A stretch of DNA of 64,000 bases from Inia geoffrensis (GCA_036417435.1 CM070901.1:65034501-65098500), one strand, 5' to 3'. Positions 1-12,122 are shown, counted from the first letter of the stretch. Notes: generated by a model from the letters alone, not told the origin. Made by a program: numbers and translations.

Positions 1-37
1 AAAGAGAAAGAGAGAGAGAGAGAGAGCGAGAGAAAAA
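1..37. repeat. (GA)n simple repeat at the window edge
   Basis: Purine dinucleotide run with one interruption (GCGAGAG). It begins at the window edge, so its full length is unknown. Confidence 0.9.
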
Positions 38-2039
38 TGACAGCGCCAAGTTCCACAATTCAGCCATGCCTGAAGACAGCTATGGTCATGGACTTCTCTT
101 TTTTAGTGAAAATTTAGTTGAGTAAGTTAAGTTTTCTGTCACTTGGAATGCAAACCACTGTGGTGACTATGCTAATATATTAACTTTAATAACTGATTTT
201 AAACATAGAATCTCTACAGTATCTGTTGCCTCATAGGAGTTTGTCAAGAATGGAGGTTGCCATTGTGTGCTCACTCTTCCTTCAGGGAAACTGACTCTGG
301 CTGGTTCATAATAGTTTTTCATAATAAGGACTTTGAAGACAATCGCAAGCCACTTTAAATTAGGCTTCCTGGAACAGGTTTTAATCTAATGAGCTCATTA
401 ACACATGGTGACATATCAGGGCTGCCTGATATCATCACTGGATAAGGGATAATTTTTCCTTCTTCTTTGAGAATAGGAGTACCTGCTGCACACAGGCCGA
501 CACCTTGTGAACTTGGGATGTAGGACAGTGATGTAACAGACATTAATTTTAAGTCAAGGCAGGATACCTGTAAAAATAAGCCTTCTTGGTATGATTGCCT
601 ATTGGTCTCTTTTAGTGAAACCAGTGAAGTCTGTTATTGAGAGAAAAAGACATGGGTGTGGGACTGCTACATCTGATTTTACATTTTAGAAGCAGAACCA
701 TGCAGAAGAAAACTGCAGATGTTCGTCATTAGTAGACCCAGATTTTGCCCCTGGTATGGCACTAACAAGCTCTGTGATTAAAGCGACAAGTTTGTGTGTT
801 AACTAACCCCTTTCCAGTTCCCTCTTGTGACCAAGGGGATGCACTGGTGAGACAGCGGTCTGGAGAGTCATGCAGTGTTCACTGTCTATATAACCCTGGC
901 AGCTGGACTCAGTATCATGCTCCATCCAGCTTGGCTAAACAGCCCAGAGCTTTGACAAAATGCTCAGAGGCACTTGGATGAACTCTGTCATTTTATTCTT
1001 TTATGTAAATTCAGCACTGACTTTTCAAATGCCATGCAGGCATGATTTTAGTATATCACTGACAATAGTGTAATGTTTTATAAAGTGATCTTTCAAGTAA
1101 AAACAATTGGTAGCAGTTCTATGAGCATTTTAATGTGAGCTGCAGTGGATTTACAAAGAAGAAAAGTATAGTCTTGTGGAGCTTTGGAAATGCCCTGCTC
1201 AGATCTTCCTTCAAAATCACCTGCTGCAGGAACATAGTTGATGGACCTCTTCCAGCTGCTGCTCCTTTGGAACCACTGTGGCATTCATTCTGAAGTCACA
1301 TTTCTCACAGGCTCTTCCCAGCCAATGACTGAGCGAGGGTGTTACTAGAACCAGACCATTCCTTCCTGAGACAGGATTTCTCTAACGGACAGTTTGGGTC
1401 AGGAACTGGTCCGGCCAAGATTTTCTGAGAACTTGTCTGCCGTCTGAAGTTCTTCTTACCCAGTTTTTCCTTCTCTCTCCCTTTTCACAGATACAAGTCT
1501 TGCATCATGCCTGTGTTGCTTTCTTCCCCTTTACCCTTCCTAGGCATTTCCCCCAGTAAATATATTATACATCTCATTTCATTTTGGCATCATCTACTTC
1601 TTAGAGGACCCAAACAGATGAAAACAGGATTGAGAGTGCTCCAAGAAAACAGGCAGTAAGATGGGGTTTAGGACAGGTCCATTCATTTAGGACAGGTCCA
1701 ACTGGAAAGAGGACCCCTTCCTGAGTAGTCTGTGGGAAAAGGATAGTCCCAAGCCAACATGGCAGCCCAATTGCTAAATTTGTCCCCGGCGTTTATCTAA
1801 GCAAAAGTCCTTGCTTTCATGGTAGTATTGTTAGATATTTTACATCTGTAAATGTTATGACTCAATAATACATTTTTGTAATTATTACTTCGTATAATTT
1901 TATGACTATTAGAGTAGATTTAGAGAAGAGAGAAAAGTAAATATGCATTTATGCTTTTGTTAAATTATCCTTCTTAATTATCATTTCTGGTTCTCTTCAT
2001 TTGTTGCTGTGTATTTGAGTTGTCATCTGGGGTCATTTT
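38..2039. other. No gene seen; unassigned sequence
   Basis: Only short open frames with no protein-like features. Around 1370-1625 a passage ending 'GGACCCAAACAGATG' has the look of an old LTR tail, but I cannot place it in a family. The rest is unassigned. Confidence 0.5.
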
Positions 2040-2530
2040 CTTAGTCCAGTACAGTTTTTCTCCCACATACCTCCTTTGTACTAAATGTTTTTCCATAAAC
2101 TTGGGGACATTTCAGCTATTATTTTTTTGAATATTTTTTCAGCTCCTTTCCTTTCCTTCTGGTAATACTATTATGCATATATTAGTGTTCTTCATGGTGT
2201 CCCACATTTCTCTGAGTGTCTGTTCATTTTTCTTCATTCTTTTTTCTCTGTTCTTCAGAGAGCATAATCTCTTATCAGTCTACCATCCAGTTCACTAATT
2301 CTTTTGCCTGTTCAAATCTAGTATTGAACACTTTTAGTGAATATTCAATTTTAGTTATTGTACTTTTCAACTCTAGAATTTCCTTTGTTGTTGTTGTTTT
2401 TTAAATAATTTCTATCTGTTTATTGATAATCTTTATTTGATGTGACCTTGTCAGCATACTTTAATTTTTAAAATTATGATTTCCTTTAGTTCTTTGAACA
2501 TATTTACTGTGGCTACTTTGAATACTTGGT
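2040..2530 (-). mobile_element. Old L1 fragment (ORF1/5' region), antisense
   Basis: The T-rich text aligns by eye with the antisense ORF1 region of the larger L1 at 19.0-19.3 kb: the same order of 'TTTTTTGAATATTTT', a 'CTTTCCTTCTGGTAAT'-like stretch and 'GTGTCCCACATTTCTCTGAG'. No usable frame remains. Boundaries are approximate. Confidence 0.6.
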
Positions 2531-3425
2531 GAAGAGAGGGCAGTAGCCTCAGTTTCTCTCTCCAAACATGAAACCTTCACCATATGAGCTAGGGCAAGGG
2601 ACATTGGGACCCCAATATTCTTGAAAGTGCCACTCCAAGATGGAGCCTCCATCTCATAAGTTGAATCTAGGTGGAAGACAGGAGCCCCACCTTTTGGCTG
2701 CACTCACCTGGAACATAGCCTTAGCAACAAGTAGCTAGGAGCTTCATGAGAATAGCTGACATCCTACCATTTTTAGGACGATAAACCTCCAACAACTGGG
2801 AGCTGGGCAGAGAGGAAGCCCTGTGTTCTTGGCTTCGTCAGTTTCATTGAGTTGAGAGGAGGAAGGGAGGAAGCAGATCTTGGTTTAAATATCAGAGTCT
2901 TGCTGTTCTTATCAAGTTATAGTAGATTTTCTTGAATAAATGTTTCTTCATCTGTTATATACCCTTAGGACCATCTCCAGATGGTTAATTAAAAAAAAAA
3001 AGTAATTTTCACCAGTTTCGGAGTCATGGAACTCCTAATGCTATTTTGACAGAAATGGAACTTCCAACATTTTTTTTTTTAACAATTTTTATTGCAATTA
3101 GCAGTTAATTTGTCCACACGCCTATCTAAATTCTAAGCAAATTGAGAGAAATTGCTAATTTATTTACCTTTATATTTCTAGTGTCTACTGTAATTTAGTG
3201 CATATATTAAGTGCTTAATTAACATTTGTTGAAGGTATTTTGCCAAAAAACTATCATCTATCTGTCTGTCTATATTTATAATTGGTATATATAAAATTGC
3301 AAACCAGAAATTGTAAACATAAAGTTTGATAAACACAAATTCATATTCTAGACAACTTCTTAGCAGCCTGAATATGGCAGTGGCTACAAATTATATGTTC
3401 AATAACCTATATTCTTCTTTTCATT
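2531..3425. other. No gene seen; AT-rich unassigned sequence
   Basis: Contains an A-run at 2990-3001 and a T-run at 3070-3080. No coding signal or recognisable repeat. Confidence 0.45.
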
Positions 3426-3429
3426 AGTA

Positions 3430-3925
3430 CTAGATCCAAATTTACTTGGGATTATAATGTACCCAACTAAACAACTACATTTCCCAGGTTTTCTGGTAGC
3501 TAGGTGTGACCACATGACTCAGTTCTGACCAATGAGGTATAAGTGGAAGATGTTGAGTTATCTTCTGTAAAGCTCCTTAAGAGGGGGATATACAACTGGA
3601 TTAAACTTTTTGCTCTTTCCATCTTTTCAGTATTTCTTGCATTGAATGTGGCATAATGGCTGTAGCTCCAGGAGTCACTTTGGTCCTGGAGATGTCTTTG
3701 AGAACTGAAACTGCATTCTAAGGATGGCAGAGCAGAAAAATAGAAGGAAACTGGATCTCTGATGATGACACTGAAGCCTGGAGCCTATACATTGACCCTG
3801 ATAGATGATAGATAGACAGATAGAAAGATGGATGACAAACTTTTACCTTGTTTAAGCCACACATTTCTAATTTCTGTTAATAGTAGGTGACAGTCATTCC
3901 TAACTGATATATCATCTATTTCACA
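3430..3925 (+). mobile_element. Ancient LTR-like repeat (MLT1/MaLR type suspected)
   Basis: Characteristic phrases of a common eutherian repeat occur in order: 'GGTAGCTAGGTGTGACCACA', 'TTCTGACCAATGAG', 'GATGGCAGAGCAG', 'TTGTTTAAGCCAC' and a final 'CCTAACTGATATA'. The family name is from memory and may be wrong; the repeat itself is clear. A short GATA-type microsatellite (about 3793-3832) sits inside it. Confidence 0.55.
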
Positions 3926-4366
3926 TTTTGGTGTATTAAGTTCTACTTATATGATATTTATAGTGAATGTCATGTTGTATTTGTCTGATTTGGTCTGAGC
4001 ATTGCAACTTTCAGGACACTGTTCTCTACAGAGTGCATAAAAGTGAATCCAGAAACGGTGCTAAATTAGTAAACAAACCAACTCTATATCTATGTATATA
4101 GATTAATCTCCTGCTTTCAGCCTGCCTCTGCAACCTCAAACAACTGTATTTATCCACAGAGTTGTGCTTTGACCTAAGTGGAGAATGAATACAAGGGAAA
4201 AAAATGTAATCTCCAGCTTTTCATTCTTTTCACGGTTCCATTCAAATGAAGTCATTATTTACATGTGTTTGAGATTTTCAAGTAAAATTTAAAAGAACCT
4301 GACACCCTATCAACATCACTCATTCTTTCATAGTTGGTTTCAATCATGGGATGATAATGAAAGTTC
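3926..4366. other. No gene or repeat assigned
   Basis: AT-rich sequence without protein-like frames or a repeat I can name. Confidence 0.4.
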
Positions 4367-4606
4367 ACATTTATTGAGTACTTACTATGTGTGTATGAAG
4401 CAGTGTTCCAATTGCTTTATATGTACTCTGTACAACAAATTTGTAAGGTATGTACTATTATTATCCTCATATTACAGATGAGGAAAGGAAGGTACAGAAG
4501 GTTAAATACGTTGCCCAAAACCACACAGCTAATAAATGGTAGAATGAGGATTCAGACTTCAGCAATCTGCTCCAGAGTTTGTGCTCTTATCAACTATACT
4601 GTATTG
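4367..4606 (-). mobile_element. MIR SINE, antisense
   Basis: Reverse complement of the MIR consensus in order: 'TTATTGAGTACTTACTATGT', 'TACTATTATTATCCTCA', 'CAGATGAGGAAA', 'CACACAGCTAATAAATGG', 'AGGATTCAGAC'. A 118-codon open frame through it (4391-4747) is therefore repeat, not a gene. Confidence 0.85.
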
Positions 4607-6259
4607 TATTTTCTAGACATGATTCTGTTTTCAGTCATGGAAGCTCTTCTTGGTGTAAAGATATCCCTTGTTTCTTTTTCACATTTGTTAAGAAAGAACT
4701 TTAATGATATGAATACCCAGAAGACTTTCAGTATGACTAAATTATAGCTACACATGCAGATAATCTTTTTGTTTTCCTGTATAAAATTATCATTAGAGAT
4801 GGTAGGGGAAGAAGGTATCAATAAATTTCATTGATGCTGAAATAATATGCCCTCCATTTTCAATATAACCAGAAATTCTTGATAATATGTTTTGTTATTG
4901 GTGTGCCATGAGGTATATCGAATGCAAATTGTTACTAATAAAGGGCCAAAGTTTGTGGTTGACTTTCTTTTGTAAACAGAGTAGCTTCAGGCTTATCCTA
5001 TTATAATCATTCTGCTCATTTGTGTTACGATAAGTTTTCATGTGTTGGAAAAGAATGTTTTGAGTGGTAATTACTAGGAAACATACTTAACCCCTATCTA
5101 ATTTTATCTGTCTTTCATATTTGAACACATTAGGAGAAAGAGGTTAAGAATCATTGGTCTAAATGATCAACCATAGTTGTCTGCCTTACAGGTTGGTTAG
5201 CTGAAGCAAGAGGATGATGGTTAATTTGACATTTTTAGACCTTCAGAAGTCTATGTTGGCATTGGCTCAATGGTGGGAATAATCTTGTGGATAATTTAAG
5301 CAAACTTTTAAAACCATTGCCTCTTTTCTTGCCTGTTCTTAGATGTTGAGTTGGCCATTCAGTAGGCATAAGTATTGCTTAACAGTTGTCCTACAATACA
5401 CATTAGATAGGTAAGCCCTCCCAGTATGGCATTTCAATAGCCTGAGTTAGTCTTTCACATGTGAAAGTAACATAGGAGCTACCCCCAAAAGCAGTTCCTA
5501 TTACTGAGTGTCAGAAAATATCACAGAGCTGGCAAAACACTTCAGAAGGAACAGTGCTTTAGGAATGTGAGATATTATTGTGTGATATGGGATATACAAA
5601 ATGATGGAGAATAAATAGCCTTCACCTGCAGGGAATCAATACCACTGACTTTATTATAGTCAACTCAGTAACTTGCTATTTGAGTTGGAGAGGTGGTGGT
5701 GGGGTGGAAAATTACGAGGTGCTTAAAAAGAAACCTTGCACCAAGCACTGACTAATGATTTCCGGGCTGAGAGTAGATGTCATTAATGACCCTTTTTATT
5801 CATGCAGAAGTTCCCAAAGAGGAGTGTAATGTTCCATTAGTAGTAATTGAAAAAGTCTCTCTTCGAGATTATGTCAAAACCTGAAGATGATGCTTCTGCC
5901 AAAACATTTTGGTGACAAACGTGTGAAGTATTTGACAGAAAGGTGCCACTGCAGGTTGAAGAGGCTTCTTGAGGAGATTCTCAGAGAATCTGGAGGCAAG
6001 AGGCTAACAGGAGACTGTGGGTGTCAGCAGGTAACTCCCACCTACCATCCTAGTCATGAAGAATCACAGGATTCCTCGTTTTTAATAGCCCAGCCTTTGT
6101 GGTAGGCTCCAGGTAGTTTTGGCCAATACTGTTGGTATAAACCTAAAACTAAGACACATTGGATAGGCGGACCTTCCCACTACATAATTTTAGCTTTTAT
6201 TCTTTTTTGTTTTTCAAAAAAAGAGGGGCCACTTTTATTTATCTTGGCTATTTCAGGGT
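4607..6259. other. No gene or repeat assigned
   Basis: Longest repeat-free stretch of the first 10 kb. A 72-codon frame at 5887-6105 has no recognisable features or splice context. Best current reading is old unique non-coding DNA. Confidence 0.45.
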
Positions 6260-6315
6260 AGGAAAGGGAACTCACATTTCTGGAGTTTATTCTGTACCAG
6301 CCGATGTGTTATGTT
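6260..6315 (-). mobile_element. MIR/L2 3'-end fragment, antisense
   Basis: 'GGAACTCACATTTCTGGAG ... TTCTGTACCAGCCGATGTG' matches the shared MIR/L2 end ('acatttattgag...gtgccagacactgtg') with many substitutions. It lies directly left of the L1 tail. Confidence 0.4.
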
Positions 6316-6330
6316 CTTGTTTGAAAGTAT

Positions 6331-6984
6331 TGTAATTTTATTAGAATATAGTTGATTTACACTGTTGTGTTAGTTTCAGGTGTATAGCAAAGTGATGCAG
6401 TTATACATATACATATATTCATTCTTTTTAGGTTCTTTTCTCTTATAGGTCATCATAGACTATTGTGTAGAGTTCCCTGTGCTATACAGTAGGTCCTTGT
6501 TGGTTATCTATCTTATATATAGTAGTGTGCGTGTGTTCATCTCAAGCTCCTGATTTATCCCTCCCCCCTATATTTTCCCTTTGGTAACCGTAAATTTGTT
6601 TTCAGTATCTATAAGCCTGCTTCTGTTTTGTAAATAAGTTCATTTGTATCTTTTTTAAAAATTAGGTTCCACATATGAATAATATTATATGATATTTGTC
6701 TTTCTCTGTCTGACTTAACTTCATTTAGTATGATAATCTCTAGATCCATCTATGTTGCTGCAAATGGCATTATTTCGTTCTTTTTTATGGCTGAGTAATA
6801 TTCCATCATTTATACGTACCACATCTTTATTCATTCCTCTGTTGATGGACATTTAGGTTGCTTCCATGTCCTGGTTATTGTAAATAGTGCTGCAATGAAC
6901 ATTGAGGTGCATGTATCCTTTTGGATTATGGTTTTCTCTGGCTATATACCCAGGAGTGGGATTGTGGATCATATGGTAGCTCTA

Positions 6985-7015
<31 letters not shown>

Positions 7016-7453
7016 GCGTTACGCGGGCCTCTCACTATTGTGGCCTCTCCCGTTGCAGAGCACAGGCTCCAGATGCGCAGGCTCAGCGGCCATGGCTCAC
7101 GGGCCTAGCCGCTCCGCGGCATGTGAGATCTTCCCGTACCGGGGCACGAACCTGTGTCCCCTGCATCGGCAGGTGGACTCTCAACCACTGCGCCACCAGG
7201 GAAGCCCTATTTTAAATTTTTTAAGGGACCTACCTACTGTTCTCCATACTGGTTGTACCAATTTACATTCCCACCAAGAGTGTCAGAGGGTTCCCTTTTC
7301 TCCACACCCTCTCTAGCGTTTCCTGATGTAGATTTTTTGATGATGGGCCATTCTGACTGGTGCGAGGTGATGCCTCATTGTAGTTTTGATTTGCATTTCT
7401 CTAATAATTAGCGATGTTGAGCATCTTTTCTTGTGCTTTTTGGCCATCTGTAA
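6331..7453 (-). mobile_element. L1 3' end (3' UTR plus ORF2 C-terminus), antisense
   Basis: Begins with the L1 3' UTR in reverse ('AGTTGATTTACACTGTTG', then 'GTGCTATACAGTAGGTCC'), continues through 'GGCTGAGTAATATTCCAT' and 'GGAGTGGGATTG', and stops at 'TTTTTGGCCATCTG'. It is 5'-truncated in the ORF2 C-terminal domain. A probable short duplication is TGTAATTTTATT at 6331 versus TGTAACTTTTATT at 7450. A CHR SINE interrupts it at 6992-7207. Confidence 0.85.
6992..7207 (-). mobile_element. CHR SINE, short form, antisense
   Basis: T-run (the A-tail in reverse) then the full short CHR sequence ending 'CACCAGGGAAGCCC'. Reverse complement shows box B and box A of a tRNA-type promoter. Flanked by 'CTATTTAAAATTTTTT' and 'CTATTTTAAATTTTTT', a target duplication. 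Inserted in an L1 3' end, so younger than it. Confidence 0.93.
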
Positions 7454-7465
7454 CTTTTATTCTTT

Positions 7466-7789
7466 CTGTAGAATGGGCACCTGTAGGAGCTCATGGGAGA
7501 GAGAAAAATAACATGATATCATGGGCTATGATATCAGAGGCCCAGTTTCAGGACCACAAAAAGCTTGCTTTACCCTTGCCTCCCTGTGTTGACCTCAACA
7601 GTCTCATTACCCTTGCTCCATTGCTTCCAGGCCCTGATCTCATTTTTCTTTTAAACTTTTCTTTCTGATGCTTATTCACGGGCTTGAGTGCTCAATACAC
7701 AACACCTCCAGGCAAATGCTAAGCTGAATGTTGGCCAAGAAGTTATACTGATTTAAAGAAAAAAATAACAAAACTTCATTCTGTTCTTG
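7466..7789. other. No gene or repeat assigned
   Basis: About 320 bp of unassigned sequence between an L1 end and an L2 fragment. Confidence 0.4.
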
Positions 7790-7945
7790 CCTGCAAGCTC
7801 CACTATTCTGTTGCACCTCAGGTGTTCCCTGTAGATACTTCCTTCATAGCACATATTTGATTTTACTGCTTAGTTTTTGCACGTGCCTGAGTTGTTCTAC
7901 TCGACTGCAAGTTCCTCAAGTCTTGGGACTCTGTCTTACTGAATG
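7790..7945 (+). mobile_element. L2 3'-UTR fragment, sense
   Basis: 'TTCATAGCACATATTTGATT' followed by 'CTGCAAGTTCCTCAAG' and 'GGACTCTGTCTTACTGAATG' follow the L2 3' UTR order. Divergent. Confidence 0.55.
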
Positions 7946-8080
7946 AAAACCTGGGCTCTAATGATCTGTGTAAATGCGTGAGTTGCATAACCTCTTTGAG
8001 CCTTGGTTTTCTCATTTAAAATTGGAATAATAATGATTTTGTGTTGTAAATATCAAAGGAGATAAATCTTATAAATGCTT
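7946..8080 (+). mobile_element. MIR fragment, sense
   Basis: 'AACCTGGGCTCTAATGATC', 'AACCTCTTTGAGCCTTGG', 'TTTCTCATTTAAAATTGG' and 'AATAATAATGAT' match the MIR core. Right end decayed. Confidence 0.65.
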
Positions 8081-9200
8081 CTTATAAGAAGAAAACATAA
8101 GCATTTCTAAGGGTCTAAGATGCAGGTTAAAAACTAACAAGGAATGAAATGTTTCCAATGATCTTGGGTTCTCCAGACTAGGGAATCACCAAGCCTGTCC
8201 TCAGTTAAGCTCTAACCTCAATTAATTCTCATGCCATCCAGGACAAAGCTAAGATTTCAGCTAGATGATTGAAAAGATCGTGGTAGAATTAATAGAATTA
8301 AGAGACTCAAGATGAGGAACCAGTTTGGGGTAGTAAAATGGAATTAGTATTGTACCAGTTGGGTCTCATGCTCAATAAACTTTGGATACAAGTGATATTA
8401 GAGAACGTATATATTCAAATAGTGATTACTGAGCACCCGTTAAATGCCTCTAGGTGTTATGCCATATAAAGACGGATCAAAGGGAGATTACTGGGACCTA
8501 AAAAAGTGAGCATTTTAGAGTAATTTGCTTACAAACGTACAGGCTCATCCTAAATAATATACACATTATTTTGATGTAGTAGTTTTACAGATTCTGAGTG
8601 TTTCTTCAGATAAAATGTTACTTCTGCTCTTTCAGCCTCACATGCATTTAGAATTACTTTTCTGATGGGAGTGGTAGGTTTAAATTGATCCACCAGTTTC
8701 CCTTGTGATGACTGGCATAGATTTATGTAATAGCTGATCAGAGGTAAGACCACAGTTTGTGACCTTAAAACAGAAATATTTTCTCTATAAATTTACTAGA
8801 AAGACACTGAGGTTGAACCTGAAAATTTGCCTCAATAGTGCCAGAGTCTGACCAGTTTTGCAGTGGTACAGAGATAGCTGTTAGGGACATAATTTGCAAA
8901 ACTAAATTAACCTTCTTCCTTATTTTCATTATTCCTGGCATATTGGCATGTGCGTGTGTGCCCTCGCACACGCATGCACACTTATACTATAGCATGGGTT
9001 AGGAAGCCAAATCCAGCCTACCACTTGTTTTTGTAAAAAAACTTTCCTTAGAACAGGGGCACATGCATTCATTCAAATATTGTCTATGACAATACATTCT
9101 CTGCCATATAAAGGCAGAGTTGAGTAGTTTTAAAAGGGAACTTCTGACCCTCCATGCCAAAATATTTACTATCAGTTCCTTTACAGACAGTTTTTCAAGG
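8081..9200. other. No gene; alternating-purine hairpin near 8948-8984
   Basis: No coding feature. At about 8948-8984 a GT/CG-rich segment faces a CA/CG-rich one with CCCTCG between, giving an imperfect inverted repeat with alternating purine-pyrimidine character. The remainder is unassigned. Confidence 0.4.
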
Positions 9201-9204
9201 CCTA

Positions 9205-9240
9205 CAAACAAAAAAACAAGCAAACAAACAAACAAACAAA
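9205..9240. repeat. (CAAA)n simple repeat
   Basis: Tetranucleotide run, with a longer A-stretch at its left end. Confidence 0.85.
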
Positions 9241-9540
9241 TTCTTGCAGGGGGTTTTCCTATAGAATACACTAAAATTTGAAGTCAAGTTTCACTATCCC
9301 AGTATATCAAGGTCAAATTCATTAGGGTAAAGGGTTTAACCAACCACATATTTTTGTAGAAAAAAAAATTAAACAGAGAGTGTAAGAGAAAAATATTGAT
9401 GCTAAAAAATGGGGATTTTTGTCCTGATGCTGGGAGTTCAGAGGTTTCTTAAAGCCAGTGTTACTGAGAGATTTATTTTATAGTTTTAGAATTCTATGAC
9501 CAATGATGTTATTCTTAAAGCTTGCTAATTTAATTAAAAC

Positions 9541-10290
9541 CACATATTTGACAGCTGCTGTCTATATCTGACAAAAGATTTGTACCCATGATACATAAAG
9601 AACTCTTACAACTCAATTAAAAGAAGACAAACTAACAAAAAATGGGTAAATAGTTTACTTCACAGAAGAAGAGAAATGAATGGAAACTAAGCACACCGAA
9701 ATATGTGCAGCATAATTACTTACCAGGAAAATAAAAATGCAAATCATAATGTTATACCAGCATACATACATTAGAATGACAAAAATTCAAAGGACGGACA
9801 ATATGGAGAGTTGGCAAGGATCTGAAGCAAGTGCAACTCTCATTCACTACAGGAGGAAATGGAAAGTGGTGTAGTCATGTTGAACCAGACTGAATGTCTC
9901 TCATAGAGTTAAACATACATTTATCATATGACACAGGTATTATTAATACAATGGAATACTATTCAGGAAATAAAGATTGAACCTGATACCTGTAACAACA
10001 TGTATGAATCTAAAATTCATTATGCTGAGGATAAGATGGGAGACACAAATACTGTATGATTCCATTTATTGGAAAATCTAGAAAAGATAATTTAATCTAT
10101 AATGACAAAGCATATCAGTAGTTACCCTGGGAAAGGTCACAAGGGAACTTCTGGGGTGATAGTTATATTGTGTATCTTGATTGTGAGGCTGGTTACCAAA
10201 GTGTATAGATTTGTCAGTATTCTTCAAAATGTATACTTAAAATGGGAGTCTTTTTGTATGTAAATTATATCTTCATAAAGTTAAAGACTT
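9541..10290 (+). mobile_element. Old L1 3' end, sense
   Basis: Follows the sense ORF2 C-terminus/3' UTR order: 'AACTCTTACAACTCAATT', 'AAAATGGGTAAA', 'TTCACAGAAGAAGA', 'ATGGAATACTATTCAG', 'CATGTATGAATCT', 'ATTCCATTTATT', 'TATATCTTCATAAAGTTAAA'. Many substitutions and deletions mark an old L1M-type copy. It ends next to the purine tract that follows. Confidence 0.8.
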
Positions 10291-10296
10291 AAATGA

Positions 10297-10413
10297 TGGA
10301 GAGAGAGAGAGAGGGAAATGAAGAAGGAGAAGGCAGGGGAGTGGGGGAGAAGGAGAAAAAGAAAGAGAAAAAGGAGAAGGAGAAGGGGAAGGAGGACGGG
10401 GGGAGGGCAAGGA
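10297..10413. repeat. Purine-only tract (GA/GGA/GAAA)
   Basis: About 117 bases almost without pyrimidines on the plus strand, starting immediately after an L1 tail, so it probably grew from the poly(A). Open frames through it are low-complexity artefacts. Confidence 0.85.
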
Positions 10414-11745
10414 CCATGATGAGTCAGAAAAAGATACAGACAGAAGACAGATGGACACATAACAGAGAGACAAAGAATCAGAAAGGGATGGGTCAGGAGA
10501 GAGTACTTTTCATTCATTGTATTTCCCAGTGAAAAGATAACATGAAAAAATCAAAATTAACAGTTGACTTTGATACAGGATTCTGAAGTTCAGTCATCTT
10601 CTAAGCTATGCAGCAAATAAGTACCTTAGGTAGCTCATTTAGCCTGTTTTGTTTTTCTGTTTAATGTTTTTGCTGTGGCTCTAGTGGTATATAGTCATCA
10701 ACTCAAGTCAAAAACGTAGTTTTCCATTTGTAGTGGAAAGTGGAGCTGTCGTGCTTGGTGCACGAGTCCTTGAGAGCAAGATTAAGAAGCCCAGGTCCTT
10801 AGTGACAGTGAGTGGCAAGGGATGACTGCCTTTGAGATCTTCCACAGGTCTTCCACAGAGTACCCTGTTCTGTACTCTGTTTCCACATCTCAGCTGATGT
10901 CTTCATCTCCCAATAAATGTCCTGCGACCTAATTTTTTTCCTTCTCGGCATGCTGCCTTTATCCCCCACCGTGCATCCTTTCTCTGCAGGGAGAGGTTAA
11001 AAATCTTACTTATTTTTTGCAGAAATTACATTCATGTGACTTTCTGAATGTGAAGCTGGACTCCTTAGAGACATTTCAGGCTGGCAAGAGATAGTGAGCC
11101 TTCCTTCACCCCTAGAATCAGACTACTGAGGCATGTGCTTGACTGTGCCAACGTGTAAGGCTGTTCTGAAGAACCCAGTGTATGTGTATGGTCGGAACGA
11201 ACAGGTAATGAGAAGTGAACAGAAAAGAGCAGATCACTTATGCTCTTTATTACTCTCTGCCTTACCAGGGTCCCTAACAGCTCTCAGTATGTACCCCATA
11301 CATCTTTCTTTGCACTCTTCCAACTATTTTGGAGCAACTTATGCTACATTCAGCACTTTGCGTTTTCTGGTCCTGTAGTGTGCACAAATCTTGCCTGCTT
11401 ATACCCGGTTTAGGCTCCCATTTGTCAAGAAGGGGATAAACCATGACTTCTTCACCTTTACATCAAAGCCTCTTTTTGTTCAAGGCATGTGTCATTTGGC
11501 AATATTACCAGCTGTTTCACCAGAGCATTGGCAGGTGACTTCTAGCATGGATGTCCTTCTAAACTCTGGCAATACTGCCTTATGAATTTGATGCTTTATA
11601 GTTGCTTGACCTTTTCTACAATTCTCAGTCTCCATCTGTGGCCGTTCTTGCTCCTTGCGTTAGTCTGTTACTTCTCCACCTCTTACCCTCCAATATATCT
11701 CTGCCCACAGTCTCTTTTCTAGCCAAGTTGCTCACCTCCCTCATA
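10414..11745. other. No gene or repeat assigned
   Basis: Frames at 11133-11378 and 11391-11585 show no domain or codon signal. No repeat recognised with confidence. Confidence 0.4.
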
Positions 11746-11762
11746 CTACATTCACTTTTAAA

Positions 11763-12105
11763 TAATTAATTAATTAATTAAATTTTGACTGCGTTGGGTC
11801 TTCATTGCTGCGTGTGGGCTTTCTCTAGTTCTGGTGAGCGGGGGCTACTCTTTGTTGCAGTGCGTGGGTTTCTCACTGCTCCGGCTTCTCTTGTTGTGGA
11901 CCCTGCATTCTAGGTGTATGGACTTCAGTAGTTGTGGCGCGTGCGCTCAGTAGTTGTACCTCATGGGCTCTAGAGCGCAGGCTCTAGTTGTGGTGCATGG
12001 GCTTAGTTGCTCCTTGGCATGTGGGATCTTCCTGGACCAGGGCTCGAACCCTGTCCCTTGCATTGGCAGGCGGATTCTTAACCACTGTTTCACCAGGGAA
12101 GTCCC
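11763..12105 (-). mobile_element. CHR SINE, long form, antisense
   Basis: About 340 bp. In reverse complement it starts 'GGGACTTCCCTGGTG', carries box B-like 'GGGTTCGAGCCC', and then has an extra middle with repeated 'CACAACTACTGA' units that the short copies lack. It ends in a TAAT-repeat tail (here ATTAATTAATTAATT). Flanked by the same 18-bp duplication, CTACATTCACTTTTAAAT, at 11746 and 12105. Confidence 0.93.
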
Positions 12106-12122
12106 TACATTCACTTTTAAAT

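Noticed and set aside
4391..4747. 118-codon plus-strand open frame
   Set aside because: Mostly an antisense MIR SINE.
10281..10532. Open frames rich in E/K or S/P
   Set aside because: Low-complexity translations of the purine tract.
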